Source of the DNA: B1 sp964443415
GTDB taxonomy: Bacteria > Bacteroidota > Bacteroidia > UKL13-3
NCBI GenBank assembly: GCA_964443415.1
Contig: CAYUDC010000021.1
Location: forward strand, 1 to 29,580
DNA length: 29,580 nucleotides
Reading direction: 5' to 3'
The notes beneath the pieces are model-generated. The model did not search any database. It had not been told where the DNA came from and saw only the letters and a list, made by a program, of their open reading frames with translations. The position numbers and the translations under genes are program-made. Each line of letters opens with the position of its first letter. The stretch's first letter is position 1. Below are positions 16,729-24,809 of this stretch, piece by piece.

Positions 16729-17922
16729 TTACTCTTTACTAGAAAGTTTCTTACTGCTTCTTTGAAAGAAAAATAATAAGGTGAGGGAAAGACGTAGTAT
16801 TTGATAGCTGCTGAAATTAATCAACCGTTTTAGGATAGATAATTTTTGATAGTAGTTATCATACACAAATTTTTCACTTCGGGGTATGGCAAAATCTAAT
16901 ACCTGCTGTTTAAAATTAAGGGTAAGCGAAGGATTCAGCATTTCTATATTACATTCTATACTGCCAAAATCACTTAAATGATTTAAATTATAAGAGCCTA
17001 TACAGAGCCATTGATTGTCTGCGAAAGCTAGCTTTGCATGTAAGACACTTTCGTGGTATTGGTAGATATTTACACCTGCTTTAAGTAAATCATTGTAAAA
17101 ATATTCGGTGGCATTTTTTACCAATGTAACATCCGATTTGCCACTTAAAATTAGGTTAACATTTACGCCCCGCTTTACCGCTTTTTTTAATAAGCGTATC
17201 AAGGCATTGGAAGGTACAAAATAACTATTGATGATCCATAGTTCTTTTTGACATCTTCGGGCTTGTGCTTTGTATTGCCTGCCAATGGCAAACTTGCCTT
17301 TGAACCAATTGTTCTCTAGCACCCTCATGTTTTTTTGGTTTTGGTTCAACCCAACATTTGCCGCTTGTAAAACATTAGGTTCAACCCGAATTCTTTTAAA
17401 ACCGCTGCCCGTCCTTAAACAAATTCGGCGTAAGTCGTTACATATTTCTCCTGATAATTCAACCGCATAATCTAACCAAGGATGCTCTTGATTGGTGCCT
17501 TTATAATGATTTGAAACATTGATGCCGCCTATCAAAGCATAATGAAAATCAAATACCATTATTTTATGGTGTAAGCGCATGCCAAGCGATTGGTTCTTTA
17601 GGAATTTTATGGGGGAATAAAATTGAATTTTTAGGTTAGAAGGAGTATTTAATTGAGGTAGCTTGGCCAGAAAATTAGCACTTCCATAAGCGTCTAGCCA
17701 TAAATTAACCTGTACGCCTCGATTTGCTGCTAGGCAGAGGGCTTCCCAAATGGGAGTGCCAGTTTGGTCGAGCTCGAAAATATAAACCTGAAATAGTATT
17801 TCGCGTTGCGCCTTTTGAATGGCTAATAGTAAAGTTGAAAAAAAATCATTACCGCTTTGAAGAAGCTTCACATGATCGAAACTTCTCCAAGGGTATATGC
17901 CAATTTTATGTTTCCAATTCAA
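16729..17922 (-). CDS. Phospholipase D superfamily protein, cardiolipin synthase-like
   Basis: 397 residues with two HKD active-site motifs: H118-x-K120-x4-D125 (LHHKIMVFD) followed by GGINVSN, and H295-x-K297-x4-D302 (LHAKLAFAD) followed by GSYNLNH. This duplicated arrangement is that of bacterial cardiolipin synthases of the soluble ClsB kind, since the N-terminal membrane helices of ClsA are missing. Phosphatidyl transfer at the inner membrane is the likely role; another PLD-type hydrolase is possible. The start codon immediately follows the histidine kinase stop codon (17923-17925) with no spacer, so it is probably cotranscribed with the two-component system. Three copies of the dispersed TTGAACC motif lie inside the gene. 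Confidence 0.9.
   Translation of the reverse strand: MNWKHKIGIYPWRSFDHVKLLQSGNDFFSTLLLAIQKAQREILFQVYIFELDQTGTPIWEALCLAANRGVQVNLWLDAYGSANFLAKLPQLNTPSNLKIQFYSPIKFLKNQSLGMRLHHKIMVFDFHYALIGGINVSNHYKGTNQEHPWLDYAVELSGEICNDLRRICLRTGSGFKRIRVEPNVLQAANVGLNQNQKNMRVLENNWFKGKFAIGRQYKAQARRCQKELWIINSYFVPSNALIRLLKKAVKRGVNVNLILSGKSDVTLVKNATEYFYNDLLKAGVNIYQYHESVLHAKLAFADNQWLCIGSYNLNHLSDFGSIECNIEMLNPSLTLNFKQQVLDFAIPRSEKFVYDNYYQKLSILKRLINFSSYQILRLSLTLLFFFQRSSKKLSSKE
17300..17386. repeat. Cluster of three copies of the dispersed GGGTTGAACCAAA-type motif
   Basis: Copies at 17300-17308, 17341-17351 and 17378-17386. Others in the window are at 2747, 5188, 6898, 10355, 14833, 14926, 16005, 20453, 21175, 23591 and 29165 (first base of the core). 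The exact core GGTTSAACC occurs eight times and TTGAACCAA (either strand) eleven times. Both orientations occur. All but the one at 20453 are inside genes, and reading frames differ. Confidence 0.8.
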
Positions 17923-19326
17923 TTAAAATAGAAATGCTGACTTTTGCAAGTTCTTGTTTTTAAGTATATTTTTCAATTGAACTTTTACGGTGGTGCCTAC
18001 ACCAACCACAGATTCAATGCTTACCTTTCCTTTATGCATTTCAACTGTTTTTTTAACCAAAGAAAGTCCAATACCATATCCTTGAACATTGCGTGTTTCA
18101 TTTGATCTGTAGAATGGTTCAAAGATATGTGGCAAATCGTTTTTAGTAATGCCTGGTCCGTTATCGGAAATAATGATACTAACTTCTTCTTCTCCAAAAA
18201 CGAGTCTAACATTGCATGAATGGTCTTTAGAAAATTTACAAGCATTCTCGGTTATATTGATAAAAACTGATTTAAGCAATGCTTGGTCGCCGCGAATTTT
18301 AATTTTGCCTTCCTCTTCAGGGAAATCCTCCAAGTTGAGGTTTATTTTATAATGTGGTTTTCGTTTTTTTAGTTCTTCCTTCGTGTCAAGAAATACCTCT
18401 ATTACAGAAACATCCTTAAAGCTTACATTAGGGAAATTTGCATTAGCCTTCGCTAATTCATTTAAACCATTGATGAGTTCAATTTGATTTTGGATATCTT
18501 CTAATATCGATTTAAATGTTCTTTGATATTCTTCAGGAGTTCTTTGGCTTAGTAACATTACTTCTATTTGCCCCTTCATAGAGGTAAGTGGTGTTCTAAA
18601 CTCATGAGAGGCATTGGCCACAAACATTTTCTGCAGAAAAAACGAACGTTCAATGCGTTCTAGCATTTTATTAAAGTTGATGGCTAGCGCTGCTATTTCA
18701 TCCTTTCCGTTTCCTTCGTTAACGCGCTCATATAAGTTGTTTTCGTTGATATTATCAACTTGAGTAATAACTGCTTTAATTGGGCTTAATGCATTTTTAG
18801 AAAATATCCAACCAGTTAATGCAGCTATTATTATACTAATAAGGTTTAAAACTAATAAAAGAGACTTTAAAAAGTCTAGTTTTTGCTGTCCTGCTTTATC
18901 TACTGCACTATTTACGATATAGTATGCTTGGCCATGTATCAAGCTGCTAAAGGCCACATATTCGGTATCTCCATCGTTTTCACTAATGGTTAATTTACCC
19001 TCATTCAGTTTAGAAAGCAAAGTTACTTCCATTGCTTTTGGCTGATGAGATGAGAAAATGATTTTTTTAGAGGAGTCTGCAATGATTAGTCTTTCATTTG
19101 GAAATCTAGTTAACTGTTTTTCGTAGAAAACCCTTAATACCTTTGTGGTCACTACCTCTTGCTCTAAGTAGCTTTTAGCTACTTTTTCTGCAACTCCTTG
19201 TATTCGATCTGTAAATACATTTTTTCTAAATATTTCTGAAAACTGATAAATGAAAATAGAGAATACTAATAGTATGGTGGCTACAATTCCAGTGAATTTT
19301 AGAGTTAATGAGCTTTTTATATTCAT
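17923..19326 (-). CDS. Sensor histidine kinase (HAMP, HisKA, HATPase_c)
   Basis: 467 residues. TM1 spans about 10-30, an extracytoplasmic sensor region of about 125 residues follows, then TM2 (about 155-175) and HAMP (about 177-229). HisKA has the H box ANASHEFRTPLTS with phospho-acceptor H241. The catalytic domain has N361 (ITENACKFS), the G1 box DNGPGI at 388-393, the F box IFEPFYRS and the G2 box GYGIGLSL. The overall type is that of CusS/heavy-metal-like or envelope-stress kinases, but the sensor part gives no clue to the ligand. It follows the response regulator gene after 11 bases and is abutted by the phospholipase-D-like gene. Confidence 0.96.
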   Translation of the reverse strand: MNIKSSLTLKFTGIVATILLVFSIFIYQFSEIFRKNVFTDRIQGVAEKVAKSYLEQEVVTTKVLRVFYEKQLTRFPNERLIIADSSKKIIFSSHQPKAMEVTLLSKLNEGKLTISENDGDTEYVAFSSLIHGQAYYIVNSAVDKAGQQKLDFLKSLLLVLNLISIIIAALTGWIFSKNALSPIKAVITQVDNINENNLYERVNEGNGKDEIAALAINFNKMLERIERSFFLQKMFVANASHEFRTPLTSMKGQIEVMLLSQRTPEEYQRTFKSILEDIQNQIELINGLNELAKANANFPNVSFKDVSVIEVFLDTKEELKKRKPHYKINLNLEDFPEEEGKIKIRGDQALLKSVFINITENACKFSKDHSCNVRLVFGEEEVSIIISDNGPGITKNDLPHIFEPFYRSNETRNVQGYGIGLSLVKKTVEMHKGKVSIESVVGVGTTVKVQLKNILKNKNLQKSAFLF

Positions 19327-19337
19327 GAATGAATCTG

Positions 19338-20012
19338 TTAGCTTTTAACGATATACCCCATGCCAACCATTGTATGGATAATTTTTACTGGATGGTCTTT
19401 ATCAATTTTCTTTCTAAGGAAATTAATATATACATCGATTACATTGGTAGTTGTATCAAATCCTGCCGACCATACTTTTTCTAGTATTTCATTTCTTGAT
19501 ATAACACGGTTTTTATTTCTAATAAGATACTCTAATAATGAATATTCTTTTGCGGTAAGGTCTATGGTTTTACCTCCACGTCTTGCAACTTTTCTATTTA
19601 AATCTAGTTCTAAATCAAAAAGCCTTAAGACATTCTCTTCTCTAAAAGAACTGGTATTCCTTTTGGTAAGCGCTCTAATTCTAGCAAGTAATTCTTTAAA
19701 TTCAAATGGCTTTACTAGGTAATCGTCTGCACCTGAATCTAAGCCCTCCACTTTTTCGTCTACACTACCTAAGGCGGTGAGCATTAAAATAGGACTTTTA
19801 ACTCCTGCTATTCTCAGTTCTTTTGCCACCTCAACACCATTCTTATATGGAATCATAATGTCTAGAATCACTACATCAAAGTTTGTTTCGATGCCATATT
19901 TTAGGCCGAGTAATCCATCAGAAGCAATGACAACTTCATAATTCTGCTCCTCTAAGCCTTGTTTTATAAAGGAAGCTACTTTTGGTTCATCTTCTACAAG
20001 TAAGATTTTCAT
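19338..20012 (-). CDS. OmpR/PhoB-family response regulator
   Basis: 224 residues. Receiver domain: acidic pair E7/D8, phospho-acceptor D51 (VVILDIMIP), T79 and K101 (YLVKPFEF), all in the expected positions. A winged-helix Trans_reg_C domain follows (about 128-222), with LTAKEYSLLEYLIRN, the recognition region VIDVYINFLRKKID and IHTMVGMGYIV at the end. Partner of the histidine kinase just downstream. Three TTAAT direct repeats at 20045-20072 upstream suggest autoregulation. The CusR-like subfamily is the closest resemblance, but the signal is unknown. Confidence 0.97.
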   Translation of the reverse strand: MKILLVEDEPKVASFIKQGLEEQNYEVVIASDGLLGLKYGIETNFDVVILDIMIPYKNGVEVAKELRIAGVKSPILMLTALGSVDEKVEGLDSGADDYLVKPFEFKELLARIRALTKRNTSSFREENVLRLFDLELDLNRKVARRGGKTIDLTAKEYSLLEYLIRNKNRVISRNEILEKVWSAGFDTTTNVIDVYINFLRKKIDKDHPVKIIHTMVGMGYIVKS

Positions 20013-20027
20013 TGTGTAAATTTTTTG

Positions 20028-20072
20028 CTAAAATAAGTGGCAGTATTAACATTCGCATTAAACCCACATTAA
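20028..20072 (-). promoter_or_regulatory. Response regulator promoter with three direct repeats
   Basis: On the minus strand TTAAT occurs three times (plus coordinates 20068-20072, 20057-20061, 20045-20049), with starts 11 and 12 bases apart, about one helical turn. This is followed by TATTTTAG (20028-20035), one mismatch from TAnnTTTG. A good -33 TTG is missing and its place is taken by the repeats, the usual layout for activation by an OmpR-type regulator bound on one face of the helix. Confidence 0.5.
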
Positions 20073-20084
20073 GGTGTAAAAATG

Positions 20085-20426
20085 TTATCCACCGGCTTTT
20101 TTTGCCTTGTATTGTTCTTTTAATAACCATGCTAAGATTTTGTCTCTACAATCACCTTGAATGAGGATTTCACCATCTTTACACGAGCCTCCTGTGCCAC
20201 AAAGTTTTTTTAAACTTTTTCCAAGCTCTTCCAAATCTGTTTCTTTGCCAATAAATCCATTGACCCTACTCACCATTTTGCCCCCGCCTTTGCGGTCTAA
20301 ATAAATTTTAAGTTGCTGTTGTTGCGGAGCTAAGGTTTCGGTTTCAAAAGCAGTTTCAAATGCATAACTAAAGTTTTCATCGGTAGAATAAACTACCCCT
20401 TCTTTCTTTTTATTCTTATTGCTCAT
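20085..20426 (-). CDS. SUI1/eIF1-like translation factor
   Basis: 113 residues, a small basic SUI1 domain. After a polar lead of about 40 residues come LKIYLDRKGGGKMVSRVNGF, LEELGKSLKKLCGTGG with the typical Gly-rich turn, and GEILIQGDCRDKILAWL. These are the canonical blocks of eIF1/YciH. Bacterial members (YciH) bind the 30S subunit and affect initiation fidelity under stress; a housekeeping role is not established. It is transcribed towards the response regulator promoter region, 72 bases from that gene's start. Confidence 0.93.
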   Translation of the reverse strand: MSNKNKKKEGVVYSTDENFSYAFETAFETETLAPQQQQLKIYLDRKGGGKMVSRVNGFIGKETDLEELGKSLKKLCGTGGSCKDGEILIQGDCRDKILAWLLKEQYKAKKAGG

Positions 20427-20452
20427 ACCCTTTGCAATTTAGTGATTTATTG

Positions 20453-20481
20453 TTGAACCAAAAGTAGTTTTGTTATATTCG
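20453..20481 (+). promoter_or_regulatory. Putative dgt promoter overlapping a dispersed motif copy
   Basis: TTG (20453-20455) is followed after 18 bases by TATATTCG (20474-20481), one mismatch from TAnnTTTG. Transcription would start almost at the ATG (20487), giving a nearly leaderless message. The -33 TTG is the start of TTGAACCAA, the only intergenic copy of the dispersed motif in this window. Confidence 0.35.
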
Positions 20482-20486
20482 ACCCA

Positions 20487-21821
20487 ATGAATTGGAATAA
20501 TTTACTGCTCCCTATTAGGTTTGGAGATACTGAGCTGAGGATGCATGATCCCAAAAGTGAGCGCTCTATTTTCGAGCAAGATTATGATAGGATTATCTTT
20601 TCTACCCATTTTAGAAGGTTGCAAGATAAAACACAAGTTATTCCATTGCCTGAACATGACTTTGTGCATAACAGGCTTACGCATAGTATAGAGGTAAGCA
20701 GTGTGGGCCGTACCCTTGGCAAAATGGCGGGTAAGCAGCTGCTTGAGGCATATCCTAGTTTAGAACAATCGCTTAGTGTACATGATTTAGGTGCCATTGT
20801 TGCCGCGGCATCTTTAGCTCATGACATCGGAAATCCGCCTTTTGGACATAGCGGAGAATCTGCCATTGGCGATTTTTTTCTGGATGGAAAGGGTAAACAA
20901 TTTCAAAGTTTGGTAAATGATGTAGAGTGGCAAGATTTAATTTCTTTTGAAGGGAATGCACATGGTTTAAATATCCTTACCAATCATTTTACCCAACAAA
21001 GTGGCGGCTTAAGGCTTACTTATCCCACCCTTGCAGCCTTTACCAAATACCCTAAAGCATCCCTGCCCAAACATCCTAATCCCCTGGCCAGCCAAAAGAA
21101 ATATGGTTACTTTCAAAGTGAAGCAGATGTCTATTTAGACATTGCTCAAAAATTGGCAATTCCGCATGTTGGACTTGGTTCAACCCGAGAATACAGAAGA
21201 CACCCATTTGTTTACTTGGTGGAGGCTGCAGATGATATTTGTTACCAGATTATCGACTTTGAAGATGGCTTACGCTTAGGCTGGATTGATTTTGATAAGG
21301 CAGAAGCCCTGTTAATGGCTGTGGCCGACAAAACTTTTTATGCCAAAAGCTATCAAAATCTTCAATCTAAAGAGGAAAAGGCAGGATACCTTAGGGCAGT
21401 GGCCATTAATAACTTGGTAAAAGAAATGGCTAACTTGTTTATTACTTATGAACAAGAAATGCTTAGCGGTAATTTTAATGCCTCGTTAATGAGTAAAAGT
21501 TCTTATGCAAATCCACTAAGAGAAATAAAAAAGTTGTCTCTCGAGAAAATTTACAAAGCGCGTCAAGTGCTAGAAATTGAAGCAGCAGGGTTTGAAGTGA
21601 TTGGTGGACTGTTAGATTATTTTACCAGTGCATTAATGGCCGAAAAAAATAGCAGCCAACAGCTGAAAATTCTTGAATTACTGCCAAATGAACTCAAACA
21701 AAAAGAACAAAGTAGCTACTTAAAATTATTACATATTAGTAGTTATGTTGCAGGTTTTACGGATAAGTACGCCATTAGTCTATACAAAAAACTAAAAGGA
21801 ATAGAATTGCCCAAATGGTGA
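20487..21821 (+). CDS. dgt: Deoxynucleoside triphosphate triphosphohydrolase (HD domain)
   Basis: 444 residues. Removes triphosphate from dGTP or other dNTPs, controlling nucleotide pools and possibly restricting phage. The HD-domain metal ligands are visible: H66 (NRLTHSIEV), H112-D113 (AHDIGNPPFGHSGE), and the later Asp in EAADDICYQIIDFED. The N-terminal FSTHFRRLQDKTQV block is the family signature. The start ATG at 20487 gives the usual N-terminus for this family. It is divergent from the SUI1 gene, with about 60 bases between, and stands as its own unit before clpP. Confidence 0.94.
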   Translation: MNWNNLLLPIRFGDTELRMHDPKSERSIFEQDYDRIIFSTHFRRLQDKTQVIPLPEHDFVHNRLTHSIEVSSVGRTLGKMAGKQLLEAYPSLEQSLSVHDLGAIVAAASLAHDIGNPPFGHSGESAIGDFFLDGKGKQFQSLVNDVEWQDLISFEGNAHGLNILTNHFTQQSGGLRLTYPTLAAFTKYPKASLPKHPNPLASQKKYGYFQSEADVYLDIAQKLAIPHVGLGSTREYRRHPFVYLVEAADDICYQIIDFEDGLRLGWIDFDKAEALLMAVADKTFYAKSYQNLQSKEEKAGYLRAVAINNLVKEMANLFITYEQEMLSGNFNASLMSKSSYANPLREIKKLSLEKIYKARQVLEIEAAGFEVIGGLLDYFTSALMAEKNSSQQLKILELLPNELKQKEQSSYLKLLHISSYVAGFTDKYAISLYKKLKGIELPKW

Positions 21822-21864
21822 CAAACTTTCATGAAACGTAAGTGTTATTTATTTGGCATAGCTA

Positions 21865-21894
21865 TTGAAACTATTTGTCAACTTTATATTTTTG
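21865..21894 (+). promoter_or_regulatory. Putative clpP-clpX promoter
   Basis: TTG (21865-21867), a 19-base spacer, then TATTTTTG (21887-21894), which matches TAnnTTTG exactly. Transcription would start near 21901, about 13 bases before the ATG at 21914. This is the best promoter match in the window. Confidence 0.55.
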
Positions 21895-21913
21895 AACCTA
21901 AACCAATAATTTT

Positions 21914-22603
21914 ATGAACCAAGGAAACGAATTTAGAAAATATGCGATTAAGCATAAAGGCATCAGCAGCCTAAAAGTAGATGCCTATATAGAGTCTTCA
22001 ATGGAAGGAATGACGAGAACTGTTATTGAAGAGCGTCCTATGAATTTTAGAGAAATTGATGTTTTCTCGCGTTTGATGGCAGATCGCATTATCTTCTTAG
22101 GAATGCCTATTGATGATTACGTGGCCAATATCATTCAAGCCCAACTATTATTTTTGGATTCAATGGATGCGCGTCGCGACATTCAAATGTATATTAACTC
22201 TCCAGGCGGTTCTGTGTATGCGGGCTTAGGTATTTATGATACGATGCAATGGGTAAATCCTAACGTTGCCACCATTTGTACAGGTTTAGCCGCTTCTATG
22301 GGTGCAGTGCTTTTGTGCGCCGGTGCTGCCGGAAAGAGAAGTGCTTTGCCGCATGCTCGCGTAATGATTCATCAACCCTTAGGTGGTGCCCAAGGACAAG
22401 CTTCTGATATTGAAATTACCGCAAGAGAAATTCAAAAACTCAAAAAAGAATTATACGATATCATCTCTACTCATAGCGGTCAGCCTTTCGATAAAGTTCA
22501 AGCAGACAGCGATAGAGATTATTGGATGATTGCCAGCGAAGCCAAAGAATATGGTATGATTGACGATGTTTTGACAAAGCATAAACCAGAGGATAAGAAA
22601 TAA
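21914..22603 (+). CDS. clpP: ATP-dependent Clp protease proteolytic subunit
   Basis: 229 residues. The serine protease chamber that works with ClpX. The catalytic triad is S128 (GLAASMG), H153 (VMIHQPLGG) and D202 (SDRDYWM), with the same S-H-D spacings (25 and 49) as the E. coli enzyme. About 17 residues more precede the catalytic Ser than in E. coli ClpP, so the N-terminus may be processed; the ATG at 21914 has a good promoter before it. clpX follows after 31 bases, the common clpPX operon. A single copy is seen in the window. Confidence 0.98.
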   Translation: MNQGNEFRKYAIKHKGISSLKVDAYIESSMEGMTRTVIEERPMNFREIDVFSRLMADRIIFLGMPIDDYVANIIQAQLLFLDSMDARRDIQMYINSPGGSVYAGLGIYDTMQWVNPNVATICTGLAASMGAVLLCAGAAGKRSALPHARVMIHQPLGGAQGQASDIEITAREIQKLKKELYDIISTHSGQPFDKVQADSDRDYWMIASEAKEYGMIDDVLTKHKPEDKK

Positions 22604-22634
22604 TTTTTAAATTGACTTATCTTCGTCGGCTATT

Positions 22635-23870
22635 ATGGCAAAGAAAAAAGAAGATTCGTGCTCGTTTTGTGGGCGTGGGCGCAGTGATGTAAACTACCTA
22701 ATATCTGGGCTAGATGCTTTAATCTGTGAGCATTGTATCACCCAAGCGTTCAGAATTATAAATGAAGATCAAGAAGGGCAAAGCAAGCAGGATGCCATTG
22801 CTAAGCTAAATGTGCTGAAGCCTCAGCAAATTAAGGCGCATTTAGATGAGTACGTGATTGGTCAGGAAGAAGCGAAAAAGGTACTGAGTGTAGCTGTTTA
22901 CAACCATTTTAAGCGCATTACCTATGCAAAATCAAACAATGAGGTAGAGCTCGAAAAGTCTAATATCCTTATGGTTGGGGAAACGGGCACTGGCAAAACC
23001 TTATTGGCAAAAACTTTGGCAAAGATTCTTCAAGTTCCATTCTGTATTGCAGATGCTACCGTTTTAACCGAGGCCGGATATGTTGGCGAAGATGTAGAAA
23101 GTTTGCTTTCTAGGCTTTTGCAAGCGGCTAACTATGATGTGGCTGCTGCCGAGCGAGGAATAGTTTATATCGACGAGATAGATAAAATCAGCCGGAAAAG
23201 TGACAATCCTTCCATCACCAGAGATGTGAGTGGCGAAGGGGTGCAACAAGCCTTGCTGAAAATTTTAGAAGGTACCATTGCCAACGTCCCACCTCAAGGC
23301 GGAAGAAAACATCCCGAGCAAAAAATGATTCAAATAAACACCGAAAACATTTTGTTTATCTGCGGTGGTGCTTTTGATGGAATTGATAAGATGATTGCGC
23401 GCAGGCTTCAAACCCAAGCCATTGGTTTTAAATCCCTCGATCCATTGCAATCTCAAGATAAAGAAAACTTCTTGCAATATGTGTCGGCAGCCGATTTAAG
23501 AAGTTTTGGATTGATTCCAGAAATCATTGGCCGACTGCCTGTAATTTGCCATCTCGATCCTTTAAATAAAGACGTTTTAAAAAGAATTCTGGTTGAACCA
23601 AAGAATGCCTTGATTAAGCAATACATTCATCTATTCGAATTAGAGAACATCGAGCTAAGTTTTGATGAGGCAGTAATTGATTTAATTGTAGATACTGCCT
23701 TTGATTTAAAATTAGGTGCTCGCGGTTTAAGAAGCATTTGCGAAGCCCTCATGATAGATTATATGTACCACGTTCCAACAGAAAAAGGTTCAGGCAAAAT
23801 TAATATTAGTATAGAAGAGGCTAGGCAAAAAATGGAAATTGTAAAGCTTAAAAATTTCCAAGCGGCCTAA
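22635..23870 (+). CDS. clpX: Clp protease ATP-binding subunit ClpX
   Basis: 411 residues. The AAA+ unfoldase that recognises substrates, often through degradation tags, and feeds them to ClpP. The N-terminal zinc-binding domain is intact (CSFCG and CEHC pairs, residues about 9-37). Walker A GETGTGKT has K121, and Walker B VYIDEID has D180 and E181. The pore and sensor region (DVSGEGVQQALLKILEGT) and sensor-2 LGARGLRSICE are all present. The IGF-type loop needed to dock onto ClpP should lie in the region around QAIGFKS (about 257-263), where IGF is visible. It ends 50 bases before the SPFH lipoprotein start. Confidence 0.98.
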   Translation: MAKKKEDSCSFCGRGRSDVNYLISGLDALICEHCITQAFRIINEDQEGQSKQDAIAKLNVLKPQQIKAHLDEYVIGQEEAKKVLSVAVYNHFKRITYAKSNNEVELEKSNILMVGETGTGKTLLAKTLAKILQVPFCIADATVLTEAGYVGEDVESLLSRLLQAANYDVAAAERGIVYIDEIDKISRKSDNPSITRDVSGEGVQQALLKILEGTIANVPPQGGRKHPEQKMIQINTENILFICGGAFDGIDKMIARRLQTQAIGFKSLDPLQSQDKENFLQYVSAADLRSFGLIPEIIGRLPVICHLDPLNKDVLKRILVEPKNALIKQYIHLFELENIELSFDEAVIDLIVDTAFDLKLGARGLRSICEALMIDYMYHVPTEKGSGKINISIEEARQKMEIVKLKNFQAA

Positions 23871-23880
23871 AACTTTTTTT

Positions 23881-23938
23881 AGCGATAAATTGTTTTATCG
23901 ACAACCAATTACCATTGTCATGAAATCAATTTATCGCT
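23881..23938 (+). promoter_or_regulatory. Alternative hairpins around the SPFH gene start
   Basis: AGCGATAAAT (23881-23890) can pair either with TTTATCG at 23894-23900 (7 bp, 4-base loop) or with ATTTATCGCT at 23929-23938 (10 bp). The second pairing would enclose the ATG at 23920. These are mutually exclusive folds. The functional meaning is speculative. Confidence 0.3.
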
Positions 23939-24804
23939 TTCTTTTTTTAGCCCTTGTTTTCTCTTTTGCCTCCTGTGCTACCATTCTACAAGATGAGGTA
24001 GCTGTTAAAAGAACCTTAGGCAAACTAAACGACGACATTTATCATTCTGGTTTAAGATTTTACAACCCCTTTCTTTCTAGAATGATCAGAGTGCCGATTA
24101 ACACCATCAACCTAGAGATAAATGTAGGTTTACCCTCAAAAGAAGGTTTGACGGTTCAATCAGAAATCTCTATCCTATATAAAGTAAAAACCAGCGAAGT
24201 TCATAATATCTTAAAATATACAGGACTAAATTACCAAGGGGTACTTATTTTGCCTGTATTTAGATCGGCTTCTGCCGACGTTTGCTCTGAGTTTGATGCC
24301 AAAGATATGCATAGTGCCAAGCGCTCCTTGATAGAAACAAAAATCAAAGAACGTATGATGCAAGTATTAGAGCCCAAAGGATTTATCATAGAAGCGGTAC
24401 TGCTTAAATCCATTGTATTGCCTCAAGGCCTTTCTAGGGCCATCGAAGAGAAATTGCAAGCAGAACAAGATGCTCAAAGAATGGAGTTCTTAAAAGACAG
24501 AGAAAGAAAAGAAGCAGAGCGAAAAGTGTTGCAAGCCGAGGGGGATAAAAATTCAAAAATCATTCAGGCCGAAGGACAAAAACGTATTCTTGAATTAGAA
24601 GCAGAGGGAAGGGCCAATGCCATTAAAATTGAGGCTGATGCCAATGCCAAAGCCAATGAAATGCTCGAGCGAAGCCTAACACCTCAAATTTTAAAGTTCA
24701 AGCAAATTGATGCCTTTAGAGCATTATCTACTTCGCCAAATACCAAAACCATTATTACCGATGGCAAAACTCCTTTGATAGGATTACCTTCCGATGGTAA
24801 ATAA
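23920..24804 (+). CDS. Lipid-anchored SPFH/prohibitin-family protein
   Basis: 294 residues from the ATG at 23920 (MKSIYRFLFLALVF); a TTG at 23890 would add ten unlikely residues. The signal peptide ends in FASC, a lipobox with the lipidated C19, so the protein is predicted to be a lipoprotein rather than membrane-spanning. An SPFH/band 7 domain follows: EVAVKRTLGKL, GLRFYNPFLSRMIRVPINTINLEI, SKEGLTVQSEISILYKV and LILPVFRSASADV. A long charged Ala/Glu coiled-coil (about 185-270) and a short tail complete it. Family members assemble into large rings that can organise membrane proteases. It sits just after clpPX, but their compartments differ, so a direct link is uncertain. Confidence 0.9.
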   Translation: MKSIYRFLFLALVFSFASCATILQDEVAVKRTLGKLNDDIYHSGLRFYNPFLSRMIRVPINTINLEINVGLPSKEGLTVQSEISILYKVKTSEVHNILKYTGLNYQGVLILPVFRSASADVCSEFDAKDMHSAKRSLIETKIKERMMQVLEPKGFIIEAVLLKSIVLPQGLSRAIEEKLQAEQDAQRMEFLKDRERKEAERKVLQAEGDKNSKIIQAEGQKRILELEAEGRANAIKIEADANAKANEMLERSLTPQILKFKQIDAFRALSTSPNTKTIITDGKTPLIGLPSDGK

Positions 24805-24809
24805 TTACA

